From assembly GCA_029013165.1 (NCBI GenBank), contig JAQXMV010000094.1, forward strand, positions 1-18,851: DNA of 18,851 nt. Direction: 5' to 3'. The notes under the pieces were generated by a model. It did no database searches, had not been told where the DNA came from, and worked only from the letters and a program-made list of their open reading frames with translations. This stretch comes from Oscillospiraceae bacterium. Its GTDB lineage: Bacteria > Bacillota > Clostridia > Oscillospirales > Acutalibacteraceae. Numbering within the stretch: the first letter of the stretch is position 1; the number at the start of each line of letters is the position of its first letter. Shown piece by piece: positions 7,037 to 15,180 of the stretch. The position numbers and the translations under genes are program-made.

Positions 7037-7600
7037 GAGAAGAGATGAAGAGGACGATTGCTCCAGATCATGAAAAAACCTGACCTGAAGTTCCCGCTTT
7101 TTCTTTTCGCGGCTCTGTTCAGAATACCCTGTGAGCTTCAGCTCCCTGAGCAGACGGCTCCAGGTGGTGACGCCACAGTGCTTTGCCACGGTCTGCCAGC
7201 TTTTGGCTCCCGGTGACCGAAGTCGGTTGAACTGATCCTGATTGCGGGGCTTGATTCTCCGATACTCCCGCTTGAATTCTTCCGAATAGAGCTTTTGGCG
7301 TTCCTGCGGCGTCGGCTTGTTTTGGGGATAGTTTTCGCGGAGCCACTGTCCCAGCGTGATACCGAATTTTTGCCTGAAAATGGGGTGCGGCGGCATACCG
7401 GCTTTCCGGAAGTCGGAAACGGTGGGGAGCCGTTTTTCCTCCTCGATGAATTGCTCCACCCGATCCCGAATGTTTTTTTCATTCCAGTGAATCAGCGGAA
7501 GCTCGGCGCATAGCTCCGTGAGCTTTTCGCAGATCTCGGTGTTGTTTTCCTGGGCCGAGAGAATGGCAATGGCTTTTTTCAGTGCGGTTTTCCTTGTCAT
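7034..7600 (-). CDS. Tandem-repeat putative DNA-binding protein
   Basis: This encodes 188 residues; AAAGGA lies 7 nt before the ATG. Two units of similar layout can be seen. Residues about 44-92 include RLPTVSDFRKAGMPP, FRQKFGITLGQWLRENYP. Residues about 107-156 include SPGAKSWQTVAKHCG, VTTWSRLLRELKL. This helix-turn-helix-like layout (P-T-x-x-D/E-F..., ...FG-W...AL/LL) resembles the repeats that accompany HNH homing endonucleases, where they help bind DNA. No nuclease motif is present. The protein is basic and ends in a Ser-rich tail (QSSSSSLL). It lies directly behind the truncated sigG, whose run-on frame overlaps its first 122 bases. Its original neighbour may have been different. Function beyond probable nucleic-acid binding is unknown. 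Confidence 0.6.
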   Translation of the reverse strand: MTRKTALKKAIAILSAQENNTEICEKLTELCAELPLIHWNEKNIRDRVEQFIEEEKRLPTVSDFRKAGMPPHPIFRQKFGITLGQWLRENYPQNKPTPQERQKLYSEEFKREYRRIKPRNQDQFNRLRSPGAKSWQTVAKHCGVTTWSRLLRELKLTGYSEQSREKKKRELQVRFFHDLEQSSSSSLL

Positions 7601-7931
7601 TTTGCTGTCCTTTCTTTTCTCGACATTCGTTAGTCATTGGCACGGCATAGGTAGATAACCGCACCATTTTACTGCTGTCAAAATTATCAATGGATTTGAT
7701 AAGACCGATACAGCCCACCTGAAAGAGATCGTCCAGGCTTTCGCCCCGTCCGGCGAAGCGCTGGATAACGCTCAGAACCAGTCTGAGATTGCCGTTGATC
7801 AAGTCCTCACGGGCTTTTTTGTCGCCTTTTTTTGCTTTTTCCATCAGCTCTGTTTTTTCTTTTTCGCTGAGCACCTTTAGCTTTGAGGTGTCAATTCCGC
7901 ATATTTCAACCTTATTGTAGTACAAAATCAT
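7479..7931 (-). pseudogene. sigG: Truncated RNA polymerase sigma factor SigG
   Basis: The first 99 residues (7931-7635) match the N-terminus of sporulation sigma-G: NKVEICGIDTSKL, then INGNLRLVLSVIQRF, DDLFQVGCIGLIKSIDNF and STYAVPM. They cover regions 2.1-2.3, which bind the core enzyme. Intact SigG has about 255 residues and continues with a GEIRRYLRD-type region 2.4, then regions 3 and 4 for promoter recognition. Here the match ends abruptly after AVPM and the frame continues with 51 unrelated residues to a stop at 7479. The RBS GGAGGT is retained next to the start codon. It is therefore most likely a deletion remnant; a second intact sigG elsewhere cannot be excluded. No clear sigma-F/G promoter was seen upstream. 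The usual neighbour sigE is absent. Confidence 0.8.
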
Positions 7932-7991
7932 TACCTCCGGGAGAAAATAGGCTCTGCCAACAGTATTGTCACAACAAAGTTGCTTTAATAT

Positions 7992-8020
7992 TTGAAATAT
8001 TTAGCAATATATGTTATAAT
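7992..8020 (+). promoter_or_regulatory. Near-consensus promoter of the beta-galactosidase gene
   Basis: TTGAAA (7992-7997), a 17-nt spacer and a perfect TATAAT (8015-8020) form a strong sigma-A promoter. The start would be near 8027, just before AAGGAGG (8036-8042), so the leader is very short. A 6-3-6 palindrome AATATT-TGA-AATATT (7987-8001) covers the -35 box and could be an operator, though AT-rich palindromes arise by chance. Confidence 0.8.
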
Positions 8021-8048
8021 GGGCTCAGTTACGCGAAGGAGGCTTATT

Positions 8049-11000
8049 ATGAAGTACCAAATTAAAAAGCTGATGATCAATACTTTCTCTGTCTATGAGA
8101 AAAATAAGCTGCCGGCCAGAAGCTATTTCATTCCCTACCGTTCCAAAAGGGAGCTGGAGGATAAGGACGCTCTGAGCGAAAGATACGGCAGCTCTATGGT
8201 TCATGTTCTCAGCGGCGACTGGCAGTTTAAATATTATGAAAAGATTTCACGCCTGCCGAATAATATTGATACGGATGCCGTCGCCTTTGATACGATCCCT
8301 GTTCCCTCCACCTGGCAGAGAACGGGATATGAAAGCCCTCTTTACATCAATTCCCGTTATGAGTTTCCCATGCATCTGCCCGATGTGCCGGAGGATATGT
8401 CCTGCGGTGTCTATGTCAAAAAGTTTACCCTTGACCGTGACAATTCCAGAGCGATCATCACTTTTCTCGGCGTCTGCTCCAGTCTCACCCTCTATGTCAA
8501 CGGCAGCTTTGTCGGATATAGTGAGGGCAGCCATAACAGCGCAGAGTTTGATCTGACCGGTTTTGTCAGGGCCGGAGAAAATGAGCTTCTTGCCATCGTT
8601 TCCAAGTGGTGCAACGGTACCTATTTAGAATGTCAGGATATGTTCCGGGAAAACGGTATTTTCCGCGATGTCTATATCACGGAAAATGACAGCGACTACA
8701 TCTATGATTTCGGTGTGAAAACACGCAAGTCCGGCGACGGCTATAAACTCAGCGTCGATGTCAGACTGTCAGGTGATCACCTGATGGGCAAAAAGCTCAC
8801 GGCCGAGCTTATGAAAGACGGTGAAAAGCTGGCGGAAATCTCTGCCGACGCCGACCGGGACGCCTTCCTTTCCTTTGGCAAGCTGGAAAATGTCAAGGAG
8901 TGGAGCGCGGAAAAGCCGGAGCTTTATACGCTTTACCTCTCTCTTTGTGATGGGGAAAAGCCTCTGCAGGTTATCCGGAAAAAGATCGGCTTTAAGAATA
9001 TCGTTATTGACGGGGAGCGCTTCCTCTTTAACGGCATGGCCGTTAAATTCAAGGGCGTGAACCACCATGATACCCAGGCGAAAACCGGTTATGTGATGTC
9101 TGCCGAGGATCTTAAAAAAGATGTGGAACTCATGAAAGATTTCAATGTCAACACGGTGAGAACCTCTCATTATCCTCCCGATCCCATCTTCCTGGATCTC
9201 TGTGATGAATACGGACTTTATGTCGTGGACGAAGCGGATATTGAAACCCACGGCACGCAATCCACGCTCGATCAGAAGCCCACGGGAAAGATGAACATTA
9301 TCAGTAATGACAAAAAGTGGCTGCCGCGGTTTACCGACAGAGTTTTGCGCATGTATGAGAGAGATAAAAACCACCCCTCTGTTACCATGTGGAGCCTCGG
9401 TAATGAATCCGGCGGCTGGAAAAATCAGGATAAGTGCTGCGATATGCTCAAGGCACTGACGGATATTCCCGTCCATTATGAGGCGGTTATCCGAACACCG
9501 AGAGGCTCCTATGATGTCATCTCCGAGATGTATCAGCATCAGCCGGTGCTGGAAAAGATCGGCCGTCACAAGATGCCGCCGAAATATAAAAACAAGCCCT
9601 ATTTCCTGTGCGAATACTGTCACGCCATGGGTCAGGGTCCCGGCTCTCTGGAGGATTACTGGAAAACCATCTATGCTTATGATAATCTCACCGGTGGCTG
9701 TATCTGGGAGTGGGCCGATCACAGCGTTTATGATGAAAAGGCCAAATACCAATACACCTACGGCGGCGATCACGGCGAAAAATATCATGACGGCAACTTC
9801 TGCGTGGACGGTCTGTTTTATCCTGACAGAACCCCTCACACCGGCGCTTATAATATGAAAACCGTTTATCGTCCCATCCGATGTGAAAAGGCCGGAGAAA
9901 AAAGCTATCGCTTCACCAATACCAACCGTTTTATCAGCGCTGACGCCTACGGCGTGCGCTATGAGCTGCTGGAGAACGGCGAAATCACCGAGAGGGGAGA
10001 GGTGAAACTCAGCATCGGTCCCTGCGGCAGTGAGATCATTCATATTCCCCACGGCGACGGTGTCCCGAATCGGGATCTGCATATTACTTTCATTTATATC
10101 GACTCCTGCGGCCATGAAGTTGCCAGGGAGCAGCTGACGCTGCGTGAAGCCGTCAGAGATCCGGACTTCGTGGAGAAGAAAAAGGCGCAGTTCACCCGCA
10201 AAAAAAATAAGCTCTATGTGGACTTTGAGGGCGGCTCAGCCTGTTTCGCTCTGGACAGCGGCACGCTCGTCAGCTATGTCGTGGGCGGCAAGGAGATCCT
10301 GGCCGACAAACAGGGCTTTACCCATAATCTTTTCCGGGCATACCTGGATAATGATCGCAATATCGTCCGCGAATGGAAAAAGCAGGGCCTCGACAGCCTG
10401 ATCTATGAGGGCAGAATGTCCTCCTATGAACAGAAGCAGGATAAGGGTAGCGTGAAGATCAAGACCGTGGGAACCCTCTCTTTCAAGGGCAAGGCTCTTT
10501 TTGAATGTGCGATCAAATACGAGATCTATCCCAGCGGCATGATGGGCATTAAAGCCAAGCTCGAGCAGAAAAAGTTTACCCTGAAAAAGTACGATCTTCC
10601 CCGTTACGGACTGAGCATCAACCTTGATGAATCACTGGAAAATGTCCGCTATTACGGCCTTGGCGAAAGAGAAAATCTCAGCGATTTTGATGCCCACAGC
10701 ACCCTGGGCCTTTACGGTGCAAAGGTCTGCGACATGAACGAGAACTATATCAGACCTCAGGAAAACGGCTCTCACGGCCGCACCCGTTGGGTCGAGCTGA
10801 CGGACAATGAGGGCAGGGGAATCAAGATCTACAACAGGAAGAATTTCTTTGCTTTCAATGTACATAATTATTCCAATAAAACCCTGAGAAAGGCAAAGCA
10901 CAGAGAAGACCTGAAAAATGACAAGCTCACCTGCCTGAATATCGACGGTTTCCTGCGCGGCACGGGAAGCAACTCCTGCGGCCCCGATGTTTTGCCGCCA

Positions 11001-11060
11001 TACCGCATTTCTTTCGACCGTGAGCTGAAGTTCGGTTTCTTTGTCATTCCTGTATTGTGA
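8049..11060 (+). CDS. lacZ: GH2 beta-galactosidase
   Basis: This encodes 1003 residues, the typical length for large LacZ enzymes, which hydrolyse terminal beta-D-galactose from lactose and related oligosaccharides. ATG 8049 is chosen because AAGGAGG lies 6-7 nt before it; earlier in-frame codons overlap the promoter. Order: jelly-roll sugar-binding domain (about 35-210, with VPSTWQRTGYESPLY), Ig-like domain (about 215-320), TIM barrel (about 320-620) and the C-terminal small-chain beta-sandwich (about 720-1003). In the barrel, NVNTVRTSHYPPDP, DEADIETHG, WSLGNESGGW (acid/base Glu453) and LCEYCHAMGQGPG (nucleophile Glu522) are all present; Gln replaces the usual Asn in CHAMGNGPG. No signal peptide is seen, so it acts in the cytoplasm. 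It stands alone, divergent from the sigG remnant. No terminator hairpin is obvious after it. Confidence 0.95.
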   Translation: MKYQIKKLMINTFSVYEKNKLPARSYFIPYRSKRELEDKDALSERYGSSMVHVLSGDWQFKYYEKISRLPNNIDTDAVAFDTIPVPSTWQRTGYESPLYINSRYEFPMHLPDVPEDMSCGVYVKKFTLDRDNSRAIITFLGVCSSLTLYVNGSFVGYSEGSHNSAEFDLTGFVRAGENELLAIVSKWCNGTYLECQDMFRENGIFRDVYITENDSDYIYDFGVKTRKSGDGYKLSVDVRLSGDHLMGKKLTAELMKDGEKLAEISADADRDAFLSFGKLENVKEWSAEKPELYTLYLSLCDGEKPLQVIRKKIGFKNIVIDGERFLFNGMAVKFKGVNHHDTQAKTGYVMSAEDLKKDVELMKDFNVNTVRTSHYPPDPIFLDLCDEYGLYVVDEADIETHGTQSTLDQKPTGKMNIISNDKKWLPRFTDRVLRMYERDKNHPSVTMWSLGNESGGWKNQDKCCDMLKALTDIPVHYEAVIRTPRGSYDVISEMYQHQPVLEKIGRHKMPPKYKNKPYFLCEYCHAMGQGPGSLEDYWKTIYAYDNLTGGCIWEWADHSVYDEKAKYQYTYGGDHGEKYHDGNFCVDGLFYPDRTPHTGAYNMKTVYRPIRCEKAGEKSYRFTNTNRFISADAYGVRYELLENGEITERGEVKLSIGPCGSEIIHIPHGDGVPNRDLHITFIYIDSCGHEVAREQLTLREAVRDPDFVEKKKAQFTRKKNKLYVDFEGGSACFALDSGTLVSYVVGGKEILADKQGFTHNLFRAYLDNDRNIVREWKKQGLDSLIYEGRMSSYEQKQDKGSVKIKTVGTLSFKGKALFECAIKYEIYPSGMMGIKAKLEQKKFTLKKYDLPRYGLSINLDESLENVRYYGLGERENLSDFDAHSTLGLYGAKVCDMNENYIRPQENGSHGRTRWVELTDNEGRGIKIYNRKNFFAFNVHNYSNKTLRKAKHREDLKNDKLTCLNIDGFLRGTGSNSCGPDVLPPYRISFDRELKFGFFVIPVL

Positions 11061-11142
11061 CAGACAGGCACACAGTGTTGATTAAGTGGCTTTTCCCGAA
11101 TATTTTTTTCCTGTATTCTTCATATAATAGGATAAAATGATC

Positions 11143-11171
11143 TTGAATATGGATTTTCATTGTGCTATAAT
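11143..11171 (+). promoter_or_regulatory. Promoter of the inositol operon
   Basis: TTGAAT (11143-11148) and TATAAT (11166-11171) are 17 nt apart (4/6 and 6/6). The leader to iolG is about 65 nt. Confidence 0.75.
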
Positions 11172-11183
11172 TTCCACTGTAGA

Positions 11184-11211
11184 TGTCCGCGCCGCCATGA
11201 GGCGTAGGACA
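11184..11211 (+). promoter_or_regulatory. Hairpin in the iolG leader
   Basis: TGTCC-G-CGCC pairs with GGCG-TA-GGACA around a 7-nt loop, starting a few nucleotides after the predicted transcription start. There is no T tract and it ends about 19 nt before the GGAGG of iolG, so it may stabilise the mRNA or bind a regulator. Whether it has a role is not known. Confidence 0.35.
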
Positions 11212-11241
11212 ACGAATTGAAAAATAACGGAGGCTGAATCA

Positions 11242-12255
11242 ATGAAGCAGTTAAACATCGGAATCATCGGCGCCGGCCGAATCGGTAAGGTACATATGCG
11301 GTCGATTACATACAGTGTTCCCACAGCGAAAGTGCTGGGTATCACGGATGTATACAAAGAGGGACTGCAGGAGCTTGCTGATAAATACGGCATAGAAAAG
11401 GTATACGACAGCTATCAGGATATGCTGGCAGACAAGGATATTGACGCAGTGCTTGTGTGCTCCTCAACGGACACCCATGCCGATATTTCCATTGAGGCCG
11501 CCAAGGCCGGCAAGCATATTTTCTGTGAAAAGCCCGTAGATCTCACACCGGAAAAGGTCAAGGCCGTTATGGAGGCCGTTGACAAGGCCGGCGTTAAGCT
11601 CCAGGTCGGCTTCAACAGACGCTTCGACCACAACTTTGCCCACATTCACAAGCTCATCAATGAAAACAAGGTCGGCAATCTGGAACTGATCAAGATTACC
11701 TCCCGTGATCCCGAGCCTCCTCCGGCAGAATATGCCGCAGTTTCCGGCGGTATGTTCCTGGATATGACGATTCATGATTTTGATATGGCGCGTTTCCTGG
11801 CCGGCAGTGATGTCACCGAGGTCTTTGTCAATGCCGCCTGTCTTGTGGATCCCGCCATCGGTGAGGCCGGTGATGTGGATACCGCCATCATCAATCTCAA
11901 GTTTGCCAACGGTGCCCTGGGCGTTATTGATAATTCACGCCGCGCCGCTTACGGCTATGACCAGAGAGTGGAGGTTTTCGGCTCCAAGGGCGCCGCTTTT
12001 GCCTCCAACGACACCCCCACCAATGTTACGGTCATGAACAGCGAAGGCATTACCACGGATAAGCCGCTGTATTTCTTCCTGGAAAGATACATGCAGTCCT
12101 TCCGCGACGAGATGATCTGCTTTGTAGATTCCGTTCTCAACGATAAACCCACTCTCACCACGGGTAACGACGGTCTGAACTCCATTCTGGTTGCTTTAGC
12201 CGCCAAAAAGTCCGTCCAGGAGGGCAGACCCGTCAAAATTGCCGAGATCGGCTGA
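11242..12255 (+). CDS. iolG: Inositol 2-dehydrogenase (Gfo/Idh/MocA family)
   Basis: This encodes 337 residues, as usual for IolG, which oxidises myo-inositol to scyllo-inosose (2-keto-myo-inositol) with NAD. The N-terminal Rossmann fold shows GIIGAGRIG (residues 7-15). CEKPVD carries the catalytic Lys97. GGMFLDMTIHDFD supplies Asp174 and His178, the other two of the Lys-Asp-His set seen in IolG enzymes. The C-terminal alpha/beta substrate domain is complete. GGAGG lies about 7-10 nt before the ATG. It is first in a cluster with iolD and iolE, which supports inositol rather than another sugar as substrate; scyllo-inositol activity is also possible. Confidence 0.9.
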   Translation: MKQLNIGIIGAGRIGKVHMRSITYSVPTAKVLGITDVYKEGLQELADKYGIEKVYDSYQDMLADKDIDAVLVCSSTDTHADISIEAAKAGKHIFCEKPVDLTPEKVKAVMEAVDKAGVKLQVGFNRRFDHNFAHIHKLINENKVGNLELIKITSRDPEPPPAEYAAVSGGMFLDMTIHDFDMARFLAGSDVTEVFVNAACLVDPAIGEAGDVDTAIINLKFANGALGVIDNSRRAAYGYDQRVEVFGSKGAAFASNDTPTNVTVMNSEGITTDKPLYFFLERYMQSFRDEMICFVDSVLNDKPTLTTGNDGLNSILVALAAKKSVQEGRPVKIAEIG

Positions 12256-12268
12256 TAATATTGATGTT

Positions 12269-12317
12269 ACCGCGAGCATTCCGTCTTTGTTTCGGAATGC
12301 TCCTTGCGGTGTTTTTA
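12269..12317 (+). terminator. Terminator-like hairpin between iolG and iolD
   Basis: ACCGC-GAGCATTCCG pairs with CGGAATGCTC-CTT-GCGGT (15 bp with a 3-nt bulge, 9-nt loop) and is followed by GTTTTT. It looks like a true intrinsic terminator, yet no separate promoter for iolD is evident, so it probably acts as a partial terminator inside the operon. Confidence 0.75.
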
Positions 12318-12326
12318 AAGTTTATT

Positions 12327-12346
12327 TCTGTCCTTTTCCGGACAGA
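12327..12346 (+). promoter_or_regulatory. Hairpin just upstream of the iolD RBS
   Basis: TCTGTCC (12327-12333) pairs perfectly with GGACAGA (12340-12346) around a 6-nt loop. The AAAGGA Shine-Dalgarno sequence of iolD begins 2-3 nt later. It may protect the 5' end of a processed iolD mRNA or influence ribosome access. Confidence 0.4.
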
Positions 12347-12361
12347 TGAAAGGATGATTTT

Positions 12362-14209
12362 ATGCTTCTTACAATGGCTCAGGCCCTCGTGAAATTCCTT
12401 GACAACCAGTATGTCAGCTTTGACGGTAAGGAAAGCAAATTTGTCGACGGCATTTTCGGCATCTTCGGTCACGGCTGTGTGGTCGGAATCGGTCAGGCTT
12501 TGGAGCAGGGCGGTCACTCCCTGCGCTATTATCAGGGACACAATGAGCAGGGCATGGCTCACGCCGCCATTGCCTATGCCAAGCAGATGAACCGCAGAAA
12601 GATAATTGCCTGCACCTCTTCCATCGGACCCGGTGCCCTGAATATGGTCACGGCCTGCGGCACCGCCACCGCCAACCGTATTCCTCTGTTGGTTCTGCCC
12701 GGTGACACCTTTGCCTGCCGCCAGCCGGACCCCGTGCTGCAGCAGATCGAGCAGCCGACCAGTGTGGCCATTACTGCCAATGACGCTTTCAAGCCCGTAT
12801 GCAAATATTGGGACAGAATCGAGCGCCCGGAGCAGCTCATGACCGCCTGCATCAATGCCATGCGCGTTCTCACGGATCCCGCCGACACCGGCGCCGTCTG
12901 CATCGCCATGCCCCAGGATGTGGAGGCCGAGGCTTTCGATTATCCCGATTATTTCCTGCAAAAGAGAGTGTGGTATATCGACAGACGCGTGCCCAGCGAC
13001 AGAGAGATCGAGGCCGCGGCAGAAATGATCCGCAAGGCCGAAAAGCCCATGCTTGTTGTCGGCGGTGGCGTCACTTACTCCAACTCCTATGAGCAGGTTC
13101 TCGCTTTTGCCGAAAAATATCATATTCCCATCGGTGAAACCCAGGCCGGTAAGGGACAGATTCCCTATGAGCATCCGCTGAATATGGGCGGCTGCGGCGT
13201 TACCGGTGGTGCCGCCGCCAACGCCATCGCCAAGCAGGCGGATCTCGTCATCGCTGTGGGCACCAGACTGACGGACTTCACTACCTGCTCGAAGTGGGGC
13301 TTCCAGAATCCCGATGTGAAAATGCTTTCCATCAATGTCTGCGCTTTTGACGCTTTCAAGATGGATTCCGTTGCCGTGATTGCCGACGCCAAACTGAGCG
13401 TCGAGGCGATCGGTGAAAAGCTCGGAGATTATCAGTCCGCATGGGGCGATGAGGTGAAAGAAGCCAAGGACAGCTTCGACAAGGAAATCGATCGTTGTTA
13501 TAACGCCGTTGTGCCCGGTGGTCTTTCTCAGACCAGAGCACTGGGAATCATCAACGAGGTTATCGCCGATGATTCCGTGGTGCTGGGCTCCTCAGGCTCT
13601 CTTCCCGGCTGTCTGCAGAGAATATGGAAAACCAAGGCTCCCTATACCTATCATGTGGAATACGGCTTCTCCTGCATGGGATATGAGATCTGCGGCGCTC
13701 TCGGCGCCAAGCTGGCTTGCCCCGACCGTGAGGTATATTCCATGGTGGGCGACGGTTCTTTCCTGATGCTGCACAGTGAGCTTTACACAGCCGTGCAGGA
13801 AAATCAGAAGGTCAACATCATGCTCTTTGACAATAGCGGCTGGGGATGCATCGAAAACCTCCAGAACGGTCAGGGTACCGATACTTTCGGCACTCGCTTC
13901 ACCCGAAGAAACGAGGAAAGCGGTATGCTCGACGGCGAGGTAATTGTCACCGATTATGCCAAGATCGCCGAGGGATATGGCTGCAAGGCCTACCGTGTGG
14001 CTACGGCAGAAGAACTCTACGCCGCCCTTGAGGACGCGAAAAAGCAGACGATCCCCACTTTCTTTGACATCAAGGTGGCCCACAAATCCATGACCGACAG
14101 TTATGATTCCTGGTGGAGAGTCGGTGTCGCCGAGGTTTCCGAAAGTGAAAGAGTCCGTGCCTGCTATGAGGACATGGCCGAAAACATCAAAAAAGCAAGA
14201 TTATATTAA
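12362..14209 (+). CDS. iolD: 3D-trihydroxycyclohexane-1,2-dione acylhydrolase
   Basis: This encodes 615 residues. IolD is a thiamine-diphosphate enzyme that opens the ring of trihydroxycyclohexane-1,2-dione to give 5-deoxy-D-glucuronate. The N-terminal TPP-binding domain contains GHNEQGMAHAA with the activating Glu62; a central domain has VVGGGVTYS and GETQAGKGQIPYEHP; the C-terminal pyrophosphate domain has MVGDGSFLMLHSE (Asp464) and the closing DNSGWG metal motif. TAQAL-like MAQALVKFL at the N-terminus matches the usual start of IolD, supporting ATG 12362 with AAAGGA about 8 nt upstream. It is followed by iolE after 18 nt. Confidence 0.93.
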   Translation: MLLTMAQALVKFLDNQYVSFDGKESKFVDGIFGIFGHGCVVGIGQALEQGGHSLRYYQGHNEQGMAHAAIAYAKQMNRRKIIACTSSIGPGALNMVTACGTATANRIPLLVLPGDTFACRQPDPVLQQIEQPTSVAITANDAFKPVCKYWDRIERPEQLMTACINAMRVLTDPADTGAVCIAMPQDVEAEAFDYPDYFLQKRVWYIDRRVPSDREIEAAAEMIRKAEKPMLVVGGGVTYSNSYEQVLAFAEKYHIPIGETQAGKGQIPYEHPLNMGGCGVTGGAAANAIAKQADLVIAVGTRLTDFTTCSKWGFQNPDVKMLSINVCAFDAFKMDSVAVIADAKLSVEAIGEKLGDYQSAWGDEVKEAKDSFDKEIDRCYNAVVPGGLSQTRALGIINEVIADDSVVLGSSGSLPGCLQRIWKTKAPYTYHVEYGFSCMGYEICGALGAKLACPDREVYSMVGDGSFLMLHSELYTAVQENQKVNIMLFDNSGWGCIENLQNGQGTDTFGTRFTRRNEESGMLDGEVIVTDYAKIAEGYGCKAYRVATAEELYAALEDAKKQTIPTFFDIKVAHKSMTDSYDSWWRVGVAEVSESERVRACYEDMAENIKKARLY

Positions 14210-14227
14210 TTAAAGGAGAAAGAAACA

Positions 14228-15121
14228 ATGCTCAATAAAGATAAGGTTCAGCTTGCCATTGCGCCTATCGCATGGACAAATGACGATCTGCCGGATCTCG
14301 GCGCGGAAAACACTTTTGAACAGTGCGTAAGTGAAATGGCTCTTGCCGGTTTTACCGGCAGTGAGATCGGCAATAAATATCCCAAGGATGTGGAAACGCT
14401 CAAACATAAGCTCGATGTCCGCGGTATGAGAATCTGCAACGCGTGGTTCTCCTCCCTGTTGCTTTCCGAGGGCTATGACGCCACGATAGAAGCCTTCATC
14501 AAGCATAGAGATTTCCTCCATGCTCTCGGCGCCAAGGTGATCGGCGCCTCCGAGCAGGGCAACAGCATTCAGGGTAAGGATGTTTCCATTTTCGGTGAAA
14601 AGCCTGTTTACACCGAGGAACAGTGGGCACTCATTGCCAAGGGCTTTAACAAGATGGGTGAACTTGCCCGGGAAAAGGATATGTATTTCACCGTCCATCA
14701 TCACATGGGTACCGGTGTTCAGACTGCCGAGGAAATTGACAAGCTCATGGAGATCACCGATCCGAACCTGGTTTATCTTCTTTTTGATACCGGTCACCTC
14801 TCTTTCAGCGGTGAGGATGTTCTCGGTGTGCTGAAAAAGTATGTTCACAGAGTGAAGCATGTTCACCTCAAGAGCATTCGTCAGAGTGTGATTGACGACG
14901 CCAAGGCCAAGGGCTACAGCTTCCTTGATTCCGTCCGCGCCGGTTCTTTCACCGTTCCCGGCGACGGAGACTTTGATTTCACACCTGTTTTCGACATTCT
15001 TGATGAAGCCGGCTATGAGGGTTGGATCGTCGTGGAGGCTGAGCAGGATCCTGCCAAGGCCAATCCCTTTGAATATGCGGTTCTTGCCAGAAACTACATC
15101 AGAGAAAAGACCGGCCTGTAA
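14228..15121 (+). CDS. iolE: Inosose dehydratase
   Basis: This encodes 297 residues, the same length as I recall for Bacillus IolE. The enzyme removes water from scyllo-inosose to form the dione substrate of IolD. It is a xylose-isomerase-like TIM barrel: IAPIAWTNDDLPDLG at the start, GFTGSEIGNKYP, VHHHMGTGVQT, LLFDTGHLSFSG and KHVHLKSIR carry the His/Asp/Glu metal-binding residues, and WIVVEAEQDP is the typical last strand. AAAGGAG is placed about 8 nt before the ATG. Gene order D-E with short spacing supports co-translation. Confidence 0.92.
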   Translation: MLNKDKVQLAIAPIAWTNDDLPDLGAENTFEQCVSEMALAGFTGSEIGNKYPKDVETLKHKLDVRGMRICNAWFSSLLLSEGYDATIEAFIKHRDFLHALGAKVIGASEQGNSIQGKDVSIFGEKPVYTEEQWALIAKGFNKMGELAREKDMYFTVHHHMGTGVQTAEEIDKLMEITDPNLVYLLFDTGHLSFSGEDVLGVLKKYVHRVKHVHLKSIRQSVIDDAKAKGYSFLDSVRAGSFTVPGDGDFDFTPVFDILDEAGYEGWIVVEAEQDPAKANPFEYAVLARNYIREKTGL

Positions 15122-15141
15122 TATCACTGCATCATGAAACC

Positions 15142-15180
15142 GAGATCCTGTTTTCCCTTTTCGGCAAACAGGATCTCTTT
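15142..15180 (+). terminator. Hairpin between iolE and phosphoesterase gene
   Basis: GAGATCCTGTTT (15142-15153) pairs perfectly with AAACAGGATCTC (15166-15177), 12 bp with a 12-nt loop, followed by only TTT. The downstream AAAAGGAG lies directly after it. The short T tract suggests partial termination or an mRNA-stability element rather than a full stop. Confidence 0.6.

Noticed and set aside
8769..10115. Long 448-residue open frame opposite lacZ
   Set aside because: It is the antisense shadow of a well-supported GH2 gene, with no RBS and no recognisable domain.
12233..13174. 313-residue minus-strand frame opposite iolD
   Set aside because: It is an antisense shadow caused by codon bias of iolD; the sense frame has all IolD motifs.
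14210..15127. 305-residue minus-strand frame opposite iolE
   Set aside because: It covers the exact extent of iolE, has no promoter or RBS, and has no known fold.
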